64,000 nt of DNA. It comes from Litoreibacter arenae DSM 19593. Lineage in GTDB: Bacteria > Pseudomonadota > Alphaproteobacteria > Rhodobacterales > Rhodobacteraceae. Shown piece by piece: positions 57,539-64,000 of this stretch. The notes under the pieces are model-generated. The model had not been told where the DNA came from. It did no database searches and was given only the letters and a program-made list of their open reading frames with translations. A program made the translations under genes and the position numbers. The stretch spans positions 964,959 to 1,028,958 of the forward strand of contig NZ_KE557306.1 of assembly GCF_000442275.2 (NCBI RefSeq), given 5' to 3'. Each line of letters starts with the position of its first letter. Position 1 is the first letter of the stretch.

Positions 57539-58381
57539 GTGGCGCAATCCGATCTCGACTGGACCATCCACCTCATGCGCGCAGGCTATGCCGGTCGCGG
57601 TCTCGCCTATCTGAGCGTGGCGGGTGTGTCGCTCTGGACCATCTGGCAAGGGGGCAGCGCCAGCGGTCCGTCCGAGGTGTTTTCCGACCTCAGCAGATCG
57701 ACACTTGGCGACTTGCTTCTAGGTCTGATCGCCGTGGGGATGCTGGCCTATTGCGTGTGGCGCCTGGTCTGCGCGGTGTTCGATCTGGAGGACCATGGCA
57801 ACTCGCCTAAAGGCATCATTGCCCGTGTCGCCCAAGGCGTGACAGGCCTTCTGCACCTGCTGATCGGCGCAGTGGCAATAATCGCGGCCTTCTCTGTCGA
57901 TGAGTCAGACGACGGCGGCGGCTCAATAGATGAGGTGGTGTCCGCCGTGCTGTCCGCCCCGTTGGGCCGCTATGCCGTCATGGGCGCCGGCGCGATTACG
58001 ATCTGTGCGGGGCTCTATTACTTCTACAAGGCGGTGTCTCGGTCCTATCAGGATCATCTCGAATCCAATCCCGTGACCCAACATCTCAACTACGTGTTGG
58101 AGGCCGGTATAGCGGCGCAGGGCATCGCGATTTCCATCATCGGCGGATTGCTCAGCCTTGCCGGTTGGAGAGCCCAAGCACAGCAAGCCGGAGGCTTGGG
58201 GGAGGTGTTTGACACGCTGTCAAGCCAACTTTACGGCCAGATATTCGTCACCGGCTTATGCGTTGGCCTGCTCGCCTTCGCGCTGTTTTGCTTCGTCAAC
58301 GCCGCATACCGCTCCGTGCCTAAACTGAGCCACGGAAATATCGAGACGCTGGGCGCGTGGGCCAAGGCTCAGACCTCGTAG
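57539..58381 (+). CDS. DUF1206 membrane protein
   Basis: The 280-residue protein has three repeats of the DUF1206 unit, each two membrane helices beginning with an R/E-x-GYAGRG-like turn: RAGYAGRGLAYLSV (about 12-25), RVAQGVTGLLHLLIG (about 97-111) and LEAGIAAQGIAISIIG (about 184-199). Six helices are expected. The function of the family is unknown. A GTG start at 57539 with GGGAG seven bases upstream is preferred over a TTG at 57518. It overlaps the convergent M32 gene by 13 bases. Confidence 0.85.
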   Translation: MAQSDLDWTIHLMRAGYAGRGLAYLSVAGVSLWTIWQGGSASGPSEVFSDLSRSTLGDLLLGLIAVGMLAYCVWRLVCAVFDLEDHGNSPKGIIARVAQGVTGLLHLLIGAVAIIAAFSVDESDDGGGSIDEVVSAVLSAPLGRYAVMGAGAITICAGLYYFYKAVSRSYQDHLESNPVTQHLNYVLEAGIAAQGIAISIIGGLLSLAGWRAQAQQAGGLGEVFDTLSSQLYGQIFVTGLCVGLLAFALFCFVNAAYRSVPKLSHGNIETLGAWAKAQTS

Positions 58382-59838
58382 AGCGCGGTGAACTTCGTTT
58401 CCAGATAGTCCAGCAAAGGCCCCTCGAACGGCGCGAAGCCGCAGGCGTGCTCGATGGTGTCGCTTGGCTCCCGCAACCCACCGAACTGCTGGAGGTTGTC
58501 ACGCAACCATGTTGTAGCACCCGAGGTATCGCCGCGTGCTAAGTCACTGTCCAAAGCGGGCACCGCATCCCGCAGCGTCTGATACAGGCACCCCGCGTAG
58601 ACATTGCCCAGACTGTAGGTCGGGAAATAGCCGAACAGCCCGAAGGACCAATGAACGTCTTGCAACACACCGTTCGCAGGCTTGTCTACGGCAATGCCGA
58701 AATCCGCCTCGAACCGCGCGTTCCATGCGTCTTCCAGATCGGCAACCTCAAGCTGTCCGGCGATCAACTGGCGTTCCAGGTCGAAGCGGAGCATCACGTG
58801 CAGGTTGTAATGCACCTCGTCCGCCTCGGTGCGGATATAACCGGAGCCGACGCGGTTCACGACCTTGTAGAACCCATCCTCGTCCGCCACGCCAAAATCG
58901 CCGAACTGGTCACGCATCTGGCCGTAGAGCCAGCCGGTGAACGCCCGCGAGCGGCCAAGCTGGTTCTCGTATATCCGCGACTGGCTTTCATGCACGCCCA
59001 TCGACACGCCCGCACCCAAAGGCGTGAGAGCGTAGTCGTCGCGGATGCCCTGCTCGTAGCAGGCGTGTCCGACCTCGTGGATGGTAGAATAGAAGCAGTT
59101 GAACGGATCGCGCGGCGCGGTGCGGGTAGTGATGCGCACATCGGTGCCGGAGCCGCTGGAGAACGGATGCACCGCCTTGTCGATCCGCCCGCGTGTCAGA
59201 TCGTAGCCAAACACCTGAGCCAGCTTGGACGACAGCGCCATCTGCCCCGCCTCGTCGAATTCACGGTCCAGCGGCGCGGGGGCGTCAGCCTCCAGTACGC
59301 GGCGGCGCAAGTCCACCAGACGCGGACGCATCCGGTCGAAGAGGCTTTGCAGCTCCGCGCCGGTCATGCCGGGCTCGTAGTCCTCCAACAGCGCGTCATA
59401 AAGATCGCCGCCATTTGCAAGGCACGCCGCCTCCTCCCGCTTCAATTCGATCATACGGGTCAGCGTCGGGGCGAAAGAGGCAAAGTCGTTCTCCGCGCGC
59501 GCCTTGGCCCAGATACCCTGCCCCGCAGAGGTCTGCCGTGCGATGTCGGTCGCCAGCCGCTCCGGCACTTTGGTATTGCGCGCGAAGGAGCGTTTCAGGT
59601 GGCGCAGCGCCGCTTCGCCAGCCTCATCCGGCGCTTCGGCCTTTTCCAGCCACTCCCCGATCCGACCATCCGTGCGCCGCGCATGAAGCACGGCTTCCAT
59701 CGCCGCCATCTCTTCGGACCGCAGCGCCGCCGCGCCTTCGGGCATGACCGTCTCCTGATCCCAGCCGGTGCGCCCTGCGACGGAAGCCAGCGCCTGCGTC
59801 GTGCGCTCGAACGCCATCAAGTCTTCGAATGCGGTCAT
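58369..59838 (-). CDS. Metallocarboxypeptidase, M32 family
   Basis: The 489-residue protein is a Taq-type carboxypeptidase: the zinc motif HEVGH is at 254-258, with RTAPRDPFNCFYSTI before it and HESQSRIYENQLGRS (about 286-300) after it, the family's substrate-binding segment. It is cytosolic, without signal peptide, and trims C-terminal residues of peptides. It lies next to a peptide-type ABC importer but on the opposite strand, so any link is only positional. Confidence 0.92.
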   Translation of the reverse strand: MTAFEDLMAFERTTQALASVAGRTGWDQETVMPEGAAALRSEEMAAMEAVLHARRTDGRIGEWLEKAEAPDEAGEAALRHLKRSFARNTKVPERLATDIARQTSAGQGIWAKARAENDFASFAPTLTRMIELKREEAACLANGGDLYDALLEDYEPGMTGAELQSLFDRMRPRLVDLRRRVLEADAPAPLDREFDEAGQMALSSKLAQVFGYDLTRGRIDKAVHPFSSGSGTDVRITTRTAPRDPFNCFYSTIHEVGHACYEQGIRDDYALTPLGAGVSMGVHESQSRIYENQLGRSRAFTGWLYGQMRDQFGDFGVADEDGFYKVVNRVGSGYIRTEADEVHYNLHVMLRFDLERQLIAGQLEVADLEDAWNARFEADFGIAVDKPANGVLQDVHWSFGLFGYFPTYSLGNVYAGCLYQTLRDAVPALDSDLARGDTSGATTWLRDNLQQFGGLREPSDTIEHACGFAPFEGPLLDYLETKFTALYEV

Positions 59839-59841
59839 GCC

Positions 59842-60978
59842 TCAGGTCCTGACGGATTGTGCGATGGGATAGATGCTCAGGAACCGCGCGCGCAGGATCA
59901 GGCAGATCAGCACCACTGCGCCGAACTGGTGGATGATCGCCAGGTGCCACGGGGCCGCGTAAAGCACGGTGCCGATGCCCAGCACCAGTTGTCCGAACAT
60001 CATCACCGCCATCCAGTCGAAAGACTGCTTCACCGCGCGGCTTGCCGCGCGGCGGGAACGCCACCAGACGAACATGGCGAACGCAAACAGGACGTAACCC
60101 AGCATCCGGTGGTTGAACTGCACCAGCGCCTCGCTCTCGAAGAAGTTGCGCCATGCCGGGGTGTGTTCGAACGCCAGTTCAGGGAACACGTCGCCCGCCA
60201 TCAGCGGCCAGTCCGTATAGGTGCGCCCCGCGTCGATGCCCGCAACCAGTGCGCCGACTATGATTTGCAGATATGCCAGCGCCACCAGAACAGTCGCCAG
60301 CCGCGTCAGCCATGGCACACCGGAGCGCCGCGCCTGCATCAGATCCGCTTCGCGGCGGCCCAGCAAGAACACATACCACGCGATCAACCCGAGGATGACG
60401 AAGGCCAGTCCCAGATGCGTCGCCAGCCGGTAGGACGCCACGTCCAGCATCTGACCCGTAAGCCCGGAGGACACCATCCACCAGCCAATCACCCCTTGCA
60501 GCCCGCCAAGTGCGCCGACCGCGATCAGGCGGCCGGTCCAGCCTGTCGGGATCTGCTTGCGTAGCAGAAACCACAGGAAGCCCACGGCCCAAACGACGCC
60601 AATGAAGCGACCAAGCTGGCGGTGACCCCATTCCCACCAGTAGATCGTCTTGAACTCGGACATGCTCATGCCCTTGTTTTGCAACTGGTATTCGGGGATG
60701 GCGCGGTATTTCTCCAGCTCAACCTCCCATGCGGCCTCCGACATGGGTGGCATCGCGCCGGTGACGGGTTTCCATTCCGTGATGGACAACCCGCTATCGG
60801 TCAGACGGGTCAGCCCGCCCACGGCGATCATCACCACGACCAGCGCAAACAGCACCATCAACCACGCGCGGATGCCGCGACGATTGCCACGGCTGGCCGC
60901 GCGGTCAATCGCGCCGGGTTGGGCTACGGGTTTCTCGGCCTTGTCGACCTCTTCGAAAATGCTGCGCTTGCCTGCCAT
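59842..60978 (-). CDS. ctaA: Heme A synthase
   Basis: The 378-residue inner-membrane protein (COX15/CtaA type 2) has eight hydrophobic helices and the heme-ligand histidines in WEWGHRQLGRFIGV (about 115-128) and LVQFNHRMLGYVLF. It oxidises heme O to heme A for cytochrome aa3. The ATG at 60978 is used because GAGG lies seven bases upstream; a Met four codons earlier is less likely. It lies immediately downstream of a methyltransferase gene and four bases upstream of the M32 gene. Confidence 0.95.
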   Translation of the reverse strand: MAGKRSIFEEVDKAEKPVAQPGAIDRAASRGNRRGIRAWLMVLFALVVVMIAVGGLTRLTDSGLSITEWKPVTGAMPPMSEAAWEVELEKYRAIPEYQLQNKGMSMSEFKTIYWWEWGHRQLGRFIGVVWAVGFLWFLLRKQIPTGWTGRLIAVGALGGLQGVIGWWMVSSGLTGQMLDVASYRLATHLGLAFVILGLIAWYVFLLGRREADLMQARRSGVPWLTRLATVLVALAYLQIIVGALVAGIDAGRTYTDWPLMAGDVFPELAFEHTPAWRNFFESEALVQFNHRMLGYVLFAFAMFVWWRSRRAASRAVKQSFDWMAVMMFGQLVLGIGTVLYAAPWHLAIIHQFGAVVLICLILRARFLSIYPIAQSVRT

Positions 60979-61032
60979 TTCATGCCTCATCTGTTCGCGT
61001 TCAACCTAGGCCGAGGGGCCAAGGCCGACAAG

Positions 61033-61806
61033 TCAGTCGCCACGCTCTTTCCACCGCACAAACTGTCGCAGCATGCCGTGGAACGTCTGGATATCCGCCT
61101 GCGTCATTGGCAGGCGCGAGAACATATTGCGCAGGTTCAGCCGCATCGAATCCGCCTTGTGGTCGGGGAAGAAGAATCCCGCGGCGTCCAGCCGCTGTGC
61201 GAAATGCTCGTAGAGCTTCTCCACCTCGACCTGCGTGGCGAATTCGGTGCCTGCCATCTCCACCACTTCCGGCGCGTCCTCACCGGTTTGACGGCGCCAC
61301 TCATAGGCCACCAGCAACACGCATTGCGCAAGGTTCAACGACGCGAAACCGGGGTTCACCGGCACCGAGATCAGCGCATTGGCCTGCGCGATATCGACGT
61401 TTTCCAGCCCTGCCCGCTCCGGCCCGAACATGATGCCGACGCGCTTACCTGCCTCCGTCATGGCGCGGGCGTGTTCCATCGCGCGCTCCGGCGTCATCAC
61501 GGGCTTGGTCAGATCGCGCGACCGTGCGGTGGTGGCGAAAACATAGTCCATATCGCCCAAAGCGTCGGCTGTGCCGTCGAAAACCCGCACGTGATCCAGC
61601 ACCCGCGCAGCCCCCGAGGCCGTCGCGACCGCCGCCGGGTTCGGCCATCCGTCGCGCGGGTTGACGAGCCGCATCCGCTCTAGCCCGAAATTCCACATCG
61701 CGCGGGCGGAGGAGCCGATATTCTCGCCCATTTGCGGCGCGACCAACACAACCGTGGGTTGCGGGCCGCCCCACGGGGCTTGGGATTGGTGGTCGGTGCC
61801 GGACAT
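61033..61806 (-). CDS. RNA 2'-O-methyltransferase, TrmJ-like (SPOUT family)
   Basis: The 257-residue SpoU-type protein has the N-terminal motif APQMGENIGSSARAMWNFGL (about 23-42) and the knotted AdoMet site with MFGPERAGLENVDI (about 140-153) and NPGFASLNLAQCVLLVAYE (about 164-182). TrmJ methylates the ribose at position 32 of certain tRNAs. The substrate position is inferred from family resemblance. A C-terminal helical extension (about 200-257) matches TrmJ. Confidence 0.88.
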   Translation of the reverse strand: MSGTDHQSQAPWGGPQPTVVLVAPQMGENIGSSARAMWNFGLERMRLVNPRDGWPNPAAVATASGAARVLDHVRVFDGTADALGDMDYVFATTARSRDLTKPVMTPERAMEHARAMTEAGKRVGIMFGPERAGLENVDIAQANALISVPVNPGFASLNLAQCVLLVAYEWRRQTGEDAPEVVEMAGTEFATQVEVEKLYEHFAQRLDAAGFFFPDHKADSMRLNLRNMFSRLPMTQADIQTFHGMLRQFVRWKERGD

Positions 61807-61921
61807 GAAGCCTCGCCTAGTTCAGTGCAGCACCGTTTAGGCCCGCACGCCCTGCCCCGCAACACCCTTGTGAGCGCCAGCCGCCCCCGTTATGAGGGGC
61901 CAAACAACGGCGGAGACGACC

Positions 61922-62563
61922 ATGGCCCAGAACGACACTGCCCAAGAGGGCCCTGAAACCCCACAGGTTTACCTGATCACCCCGCCCGAATTCGAGCTGT
62001 CGAGCTTCCCCGCAAAGCTGGCCCGCGTCCTTGATGACGTAGAGATCGCCTGTCTGCGTCTAAGCCTTGCCACCAAGGACGAGGACAAGATCGCACGCGC
62101 CGCCGACCTGATCCGCGAACAAGCACATTCCCGCGATATTCCGCTGGTGATCGAAAGCCACTTCCTGCTGGTCGAAAAGCTGGGCCTCGACGGCGTTCAT
62201 TTGCTCGATGGCGCCCGCTCCGTCCGCTACGTGCGCAAGGAAATCGGCGGCGACGCGGTGATCGGCGCGTTCTGCGGCCCGTCACGTCACGAGGGCATGA
62301 GCGCGGGCGAAAGCGGCGCGGATTACATCTCGCTCGGCCCAATCGGGGAAACCGCTTTGGGCGACGGTCAGGTGGCCGAGACCGAGGCGTTCGAGTGGTG
62401 GTCGCAGATGATCGAATTGCCAGTCGTCGCCGAAGGCGCTGTGAATGTTGAAGCAGTCGAGCGTCTTGCCCCCTACACCGATTTCTTCGCCATCGGCGAG
62501 GAAATCTGGCGCGACGACAACCCTAGCGCGGCTCTGAAAGCAGTGCTTGCGCCGCTGGGCTGA
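61922..62563 (+). CDS. Thiamine phosphate synthase / TenI-like protein
   Basis: The 213-residue TIM-barrel protein has ThiE-type segments: VYLITPPEFELSS at the N-terminus, VHLLDGARSVRYVRK (about 90-104), IGAFCGPSRHEGMSAGESGADYISLGPIGETALG (in parts, about 110-143) and VVAEGAVNVEAV. The phosphate-binding glycine loops are present, but the pyrophosphate-site residues of true ThiE are not clear, so a TenI-like role is possible. It ends with a 41-base convergent overlap with olsA. The ATG at 61922 is used. Confidence 0.75.
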   Translation: MAQNDTAQEGPETPQVYLITPPEFELSSFPAKLARVLDDVEIACLRLSLATKDEDKIARAADLIREQAHSRDIPLVIESHFLLVEKLGLDGVHLLDGARSVRYVRKEIGGDAVIGAFCGPSRHEGMSAGESGADYISLGPIGETALGDGQVAETEAFEWWSQMIELPVVAEGAVNVEAVERLAPYTDFFAIGEEIWRDDNPSAALKAVLAPLG

Positions 62564-63377
62564 GTTTCAGCCCCGACCGCACGATCTTCTCGCAGGTCAT
62601 GGCCAAATCCTTGCGACTGGCGAAGTCTGAGACTTTGAGCGGGGCGTGGTATGTCACCGTGATCTGCCCCTGCGGCGACGCAGCCAGCGTTTGCAACAAA
62701 TGCGGGCCAAACTCCATATCGCCCCACCAGCCGTACATTCGTGGATCGGCCCCGTCGGGCGCCTGATAGGAGAGCGTCACCGGCTGCACATTTAGCGCGT
62801 CCTTCAATTGAGGTGTGAAAAACGCCGCAAAAAGCGTTGATTTGAATGGCAAAATCCGAATGCCGTCAGAGCTTGTTCCTTCAGGAAAAAACAACAGCTT
62901 GTGACCGGCCAGCAGACGTTTCTCGAACAGTTCTTTCTGCGCCCGCGCCTGACGCGGATCGCGGTCAATAAAGACGGTGCCGGTGGACCGTGCCAGCCAG
63001 CCGATGCCGGGCCACTTCGCCACCTCCGATTTCGACACGAAATAAACCCGCTTGCGGGCGTTCAGGGCAAAGATGTCCAGCCAGCTACAGTGGTTCGCCA
63101 CGACCGCGCCGCGCTCGGTCATCGGGTGTCCTTCGGACCGGAACTTGATGCCCAGCAGGACGAACGAAGAGCGGCAAACGACGCGGGTGATGTGCGGGGT
63201 CCAAGGGCGATGAAAGCCATGAAACGGGCGTTCGATCAGACGAACCAGCAGCAGGACGATCAAGCCGCCAAACACCAGAAACGCCAACGGCACCCCCCGC
63301 ATCACCACGCGGAGCCACGCCATCAGCCCAAGCCGCTCATGCGGCGGTGGCTGTCCGCTATCCCAAGTCGCCTTCAT
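62523..63377 (-). CDS. olsA: Lyso-ornithine lipid O-acyltransferase (PlsC family)
   Basis: The 284-residue membrane acyltransferase has a hydrophobic N-terminal helix (about 28-46), the catalytic NH-x4-D motif as Asn95-His96...Asp101 (NHCSWLD) and the substrate motif FFPEGTSSDG near 160. It is placed right after an olsB-like gene with a four-base overlap (ATGA), so it most likely acylates lyso-ornithine lipid instead of lysophosphatidate. A general PlsC role cannot be excluded. Its 3' end overlaps the thiE-like gene. Confidence 0.82.
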   Translation of the reverse strand: MKATWDSGQPPPHERLGLMAWLRVVMRGVPLAFLVFGGLIVLLLVRLIERPFHGFHRPWTPHITRVVCRSSFVLLGIKFRSEGHPMTERGAVVANHCSWLDIFALNARKRVYFVSKSEVAKWPGIGWLARSTGTVFIDRDPRQARAQKELFEKRLLAGHKLLFFPEGTSSDGIRILPFKSTLFAAFFTPQLKDALNVQPVTLSYQAPDGADPRMYGWWGDMEFGPHLLQTLAASPQGQITVTYHAPLKVSDFASRKDLAMTCEKIVRSGLKLSPAAQALLSEPR

Positions 63378-64000
63378 ACTGCGGCGCGATCGCGGGAATA
63401 GATGGCGCGGTGCTTTTGTGACATCCGCGCGGTGTCCATCACAAGACAGACGTCTATCGTGTTGAATTCGTGATCAATATAGGCCCCGTCCCCAACCATG
63501 CCGCCAAGCCGCAAGTAGGCCTTGATCAGAGCTGGTGTGTCGCGCATGGCCTTCAAGCGGTCGATCTGATCAGGCTGGATCAGGTCCATCGGCTGATGTG
63601 TCAATGCGCGTGGCCGCAACTCTGGCGGCGCGAGATGTGCGTGGTGCAAGAGCGACAGGGAATGCGCCACGGCGTCGACATCGGTACCATGGAAAGAAGC
63701 CACGCCGAACAGAATGTCGATCCTGTGGAGCTGGATATACTCCGCCAGGGCCTGCCACAGATGGAACATGGCCGCCCCGCCCCGGTAGTCGGGATGGACG
63801 CAGGACCGTCCCAACTCCAGCAAGCGGCGCCCGCTGCGCTTGAGCGGTCCCAGATCGTATTCTCCCTCGCTGTAAAACGACATGCCGTCGGGCAACGCAT
63901 CACCGCGAAGCAGACGGTAGACGCCTACGACCTGCTCCGGCTTGTGCGCGTGGTCCAGCAGAATCAGGTGATCGAAGAACGGATCGAACGCATCGCGCTC
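63374..64000 (-). CDS. olsB: L-ornithine N-alpha-acyltransferase (5' end cut off by the window)
   Basis: About 208 residues of the C-terminal part are visible, entering from the window edge with DAFDPFFDHLILLD and continuing with a GNAT-like core: VVGVYRLLR, LELGRSCVHPDYRGGAAMFHLW (in the middle) and ILFGVASFHGTDVD. OlsB transfers a 3-hydroxyacyl chain from ACP to ornithine, the first step of ornithine lipids. It is the upstream partner of olsA. The start is outside the window. Confidence 0.86.
   Translation of the reverse strand, partial: ERDAFDPFFDHLILLDHAHKPEQVVGVYRLLRGDALPDGMSFYSEGEYDLGPLKRSGRRLLELGRSCVHPDYRGGAAMFHLWQALAEYIQLHRIDILFGVASFHGTDVDAVAHSLSLLHHAHLAPPELRPRALTHQPMDLIQPDQIDRLKAMRDTPALIKAYLRLGGMVGDGAYIDHEFNTIDVCLVMDTARMSQKHRAIYSRDRAAV

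Noticed and set aside
58651-60564. 637-codon open frame on the plus strand opposite the M32 carboxypeptidase and ctaA
   Set aside because: It runs exactly antisense to two well-recognised genes, is rich in Arg/His/Gln in the way of GC-rich shadow frames, and has no ribosome site or family match.
1-64000. Search for tRNA genes, CRISPR arrays, insertion sequences, att sites and defence genes
   Set aside because: Reading the gaps and the product list, I found no cloverleaf, spaced repeat, transposase, integrase or defence family. The window appears to be core chromosome.

Overview
This 64-kb window looks like core chromosome of an alphaproteobacterium of the order Rhodobacterales, most likely the Roseobacter group. 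The genus cannot be fixed from the sequence. The assignment rests on gene content and order: a two-domain cold-shock protein, trpE separated from trpGDC-moaC-moeA-lexA, a GAAC-N7-GAAC SOS box typical of Alphaproteobacteria at lexA, a gene-transfer-agent (GTA) type endolysin/holin pair, an IalB-family secreted protein, ornithine-lipid genes olsBA, and a GC-rich sequence with many 1- or 4-nt start/stop overlaps. I see no tRNA, rRNA, CRISPR array, insertion sequence or prophage structural gene.

Layout. 1-1110 (minus): truncated cold-shock protein and pdxH. 1336-14446 (mostly plus): fabI, a LysE exporter, gpt, an aminotransferase, a PpiD-like foldase, trpE, then trpG-trpD-trpC-moaC-moeA and lexA under its own SOS promoter; a minus-strand polysaccharide-deacetylase-like gene splits trpE from trpG. 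14440-19511: comEC (minus), gltX and gltA (plus). 19529-27244 (minus): enoyl-CoA hydratase, GTA-type holin and endolysin, ccmE, argC, murI, two ureohydrolases and a class III aminotransferase, the last three probably a guanidino/polyamine catabolic operon. 27363-32926: flavin reductase, M20 amidohydrolase, mazG, a HerA-like ATPase, an intergenic stretch with two hairpin terminators and a probable small RNA, an ialB gene and a small unknown gene. 32972-48826 (minus): glnE, then the envelope block read pyrH, frr, uppS, cdsA, dxr, rseP, a 41-residue membrane peptide, bamA, skp, fabZ, lpxA, lpxI, lpxB. An unrecognised plus-strand gene (47431-48087) separates pyrH from frr. 48962-58381 (plus): miaA, an AraC-family regulator, a complete peptide-type ABC importer and a DUF1206 membrane protein. 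58369-64000 (mostly minus): M32 carboxypeptidase, ctaA, trmJ-like methyltransferase, a plus-strand thiE-like gene, and olsA with truncated olsB.

How the genes work together. The envelope block supplies undecaprenyl phosphate, isoprenoid precursor, CDP-diacylglycerol, lipid A and outer-membrane protein assembly; olsBA adds phosphorus-free ornithine lipids. The trp genes are coupled to molybdopterin synthesis and lie next to lexA. lexA, comEC and the endolysin/holin pair fall within about 8 kb, and each is linked in Rhodobacter capsulatus to gene transfer agent production, release or uptake. This is the most interesting functional grouping here, although the GTA structural genes themselves are not in the window.

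Most of the window is ordinary core genome. The items most worth checking are the GTA-type lysis cassette with a CtrA-like half site and an EF-hand-like loop, the putative small RNA(s) upstream of ialB, the unknown gene inserted between frr and pyrH, the 41-residue peptide between rseP and bamA, and a sequence motif shared upstream of araC and the ABC operon.
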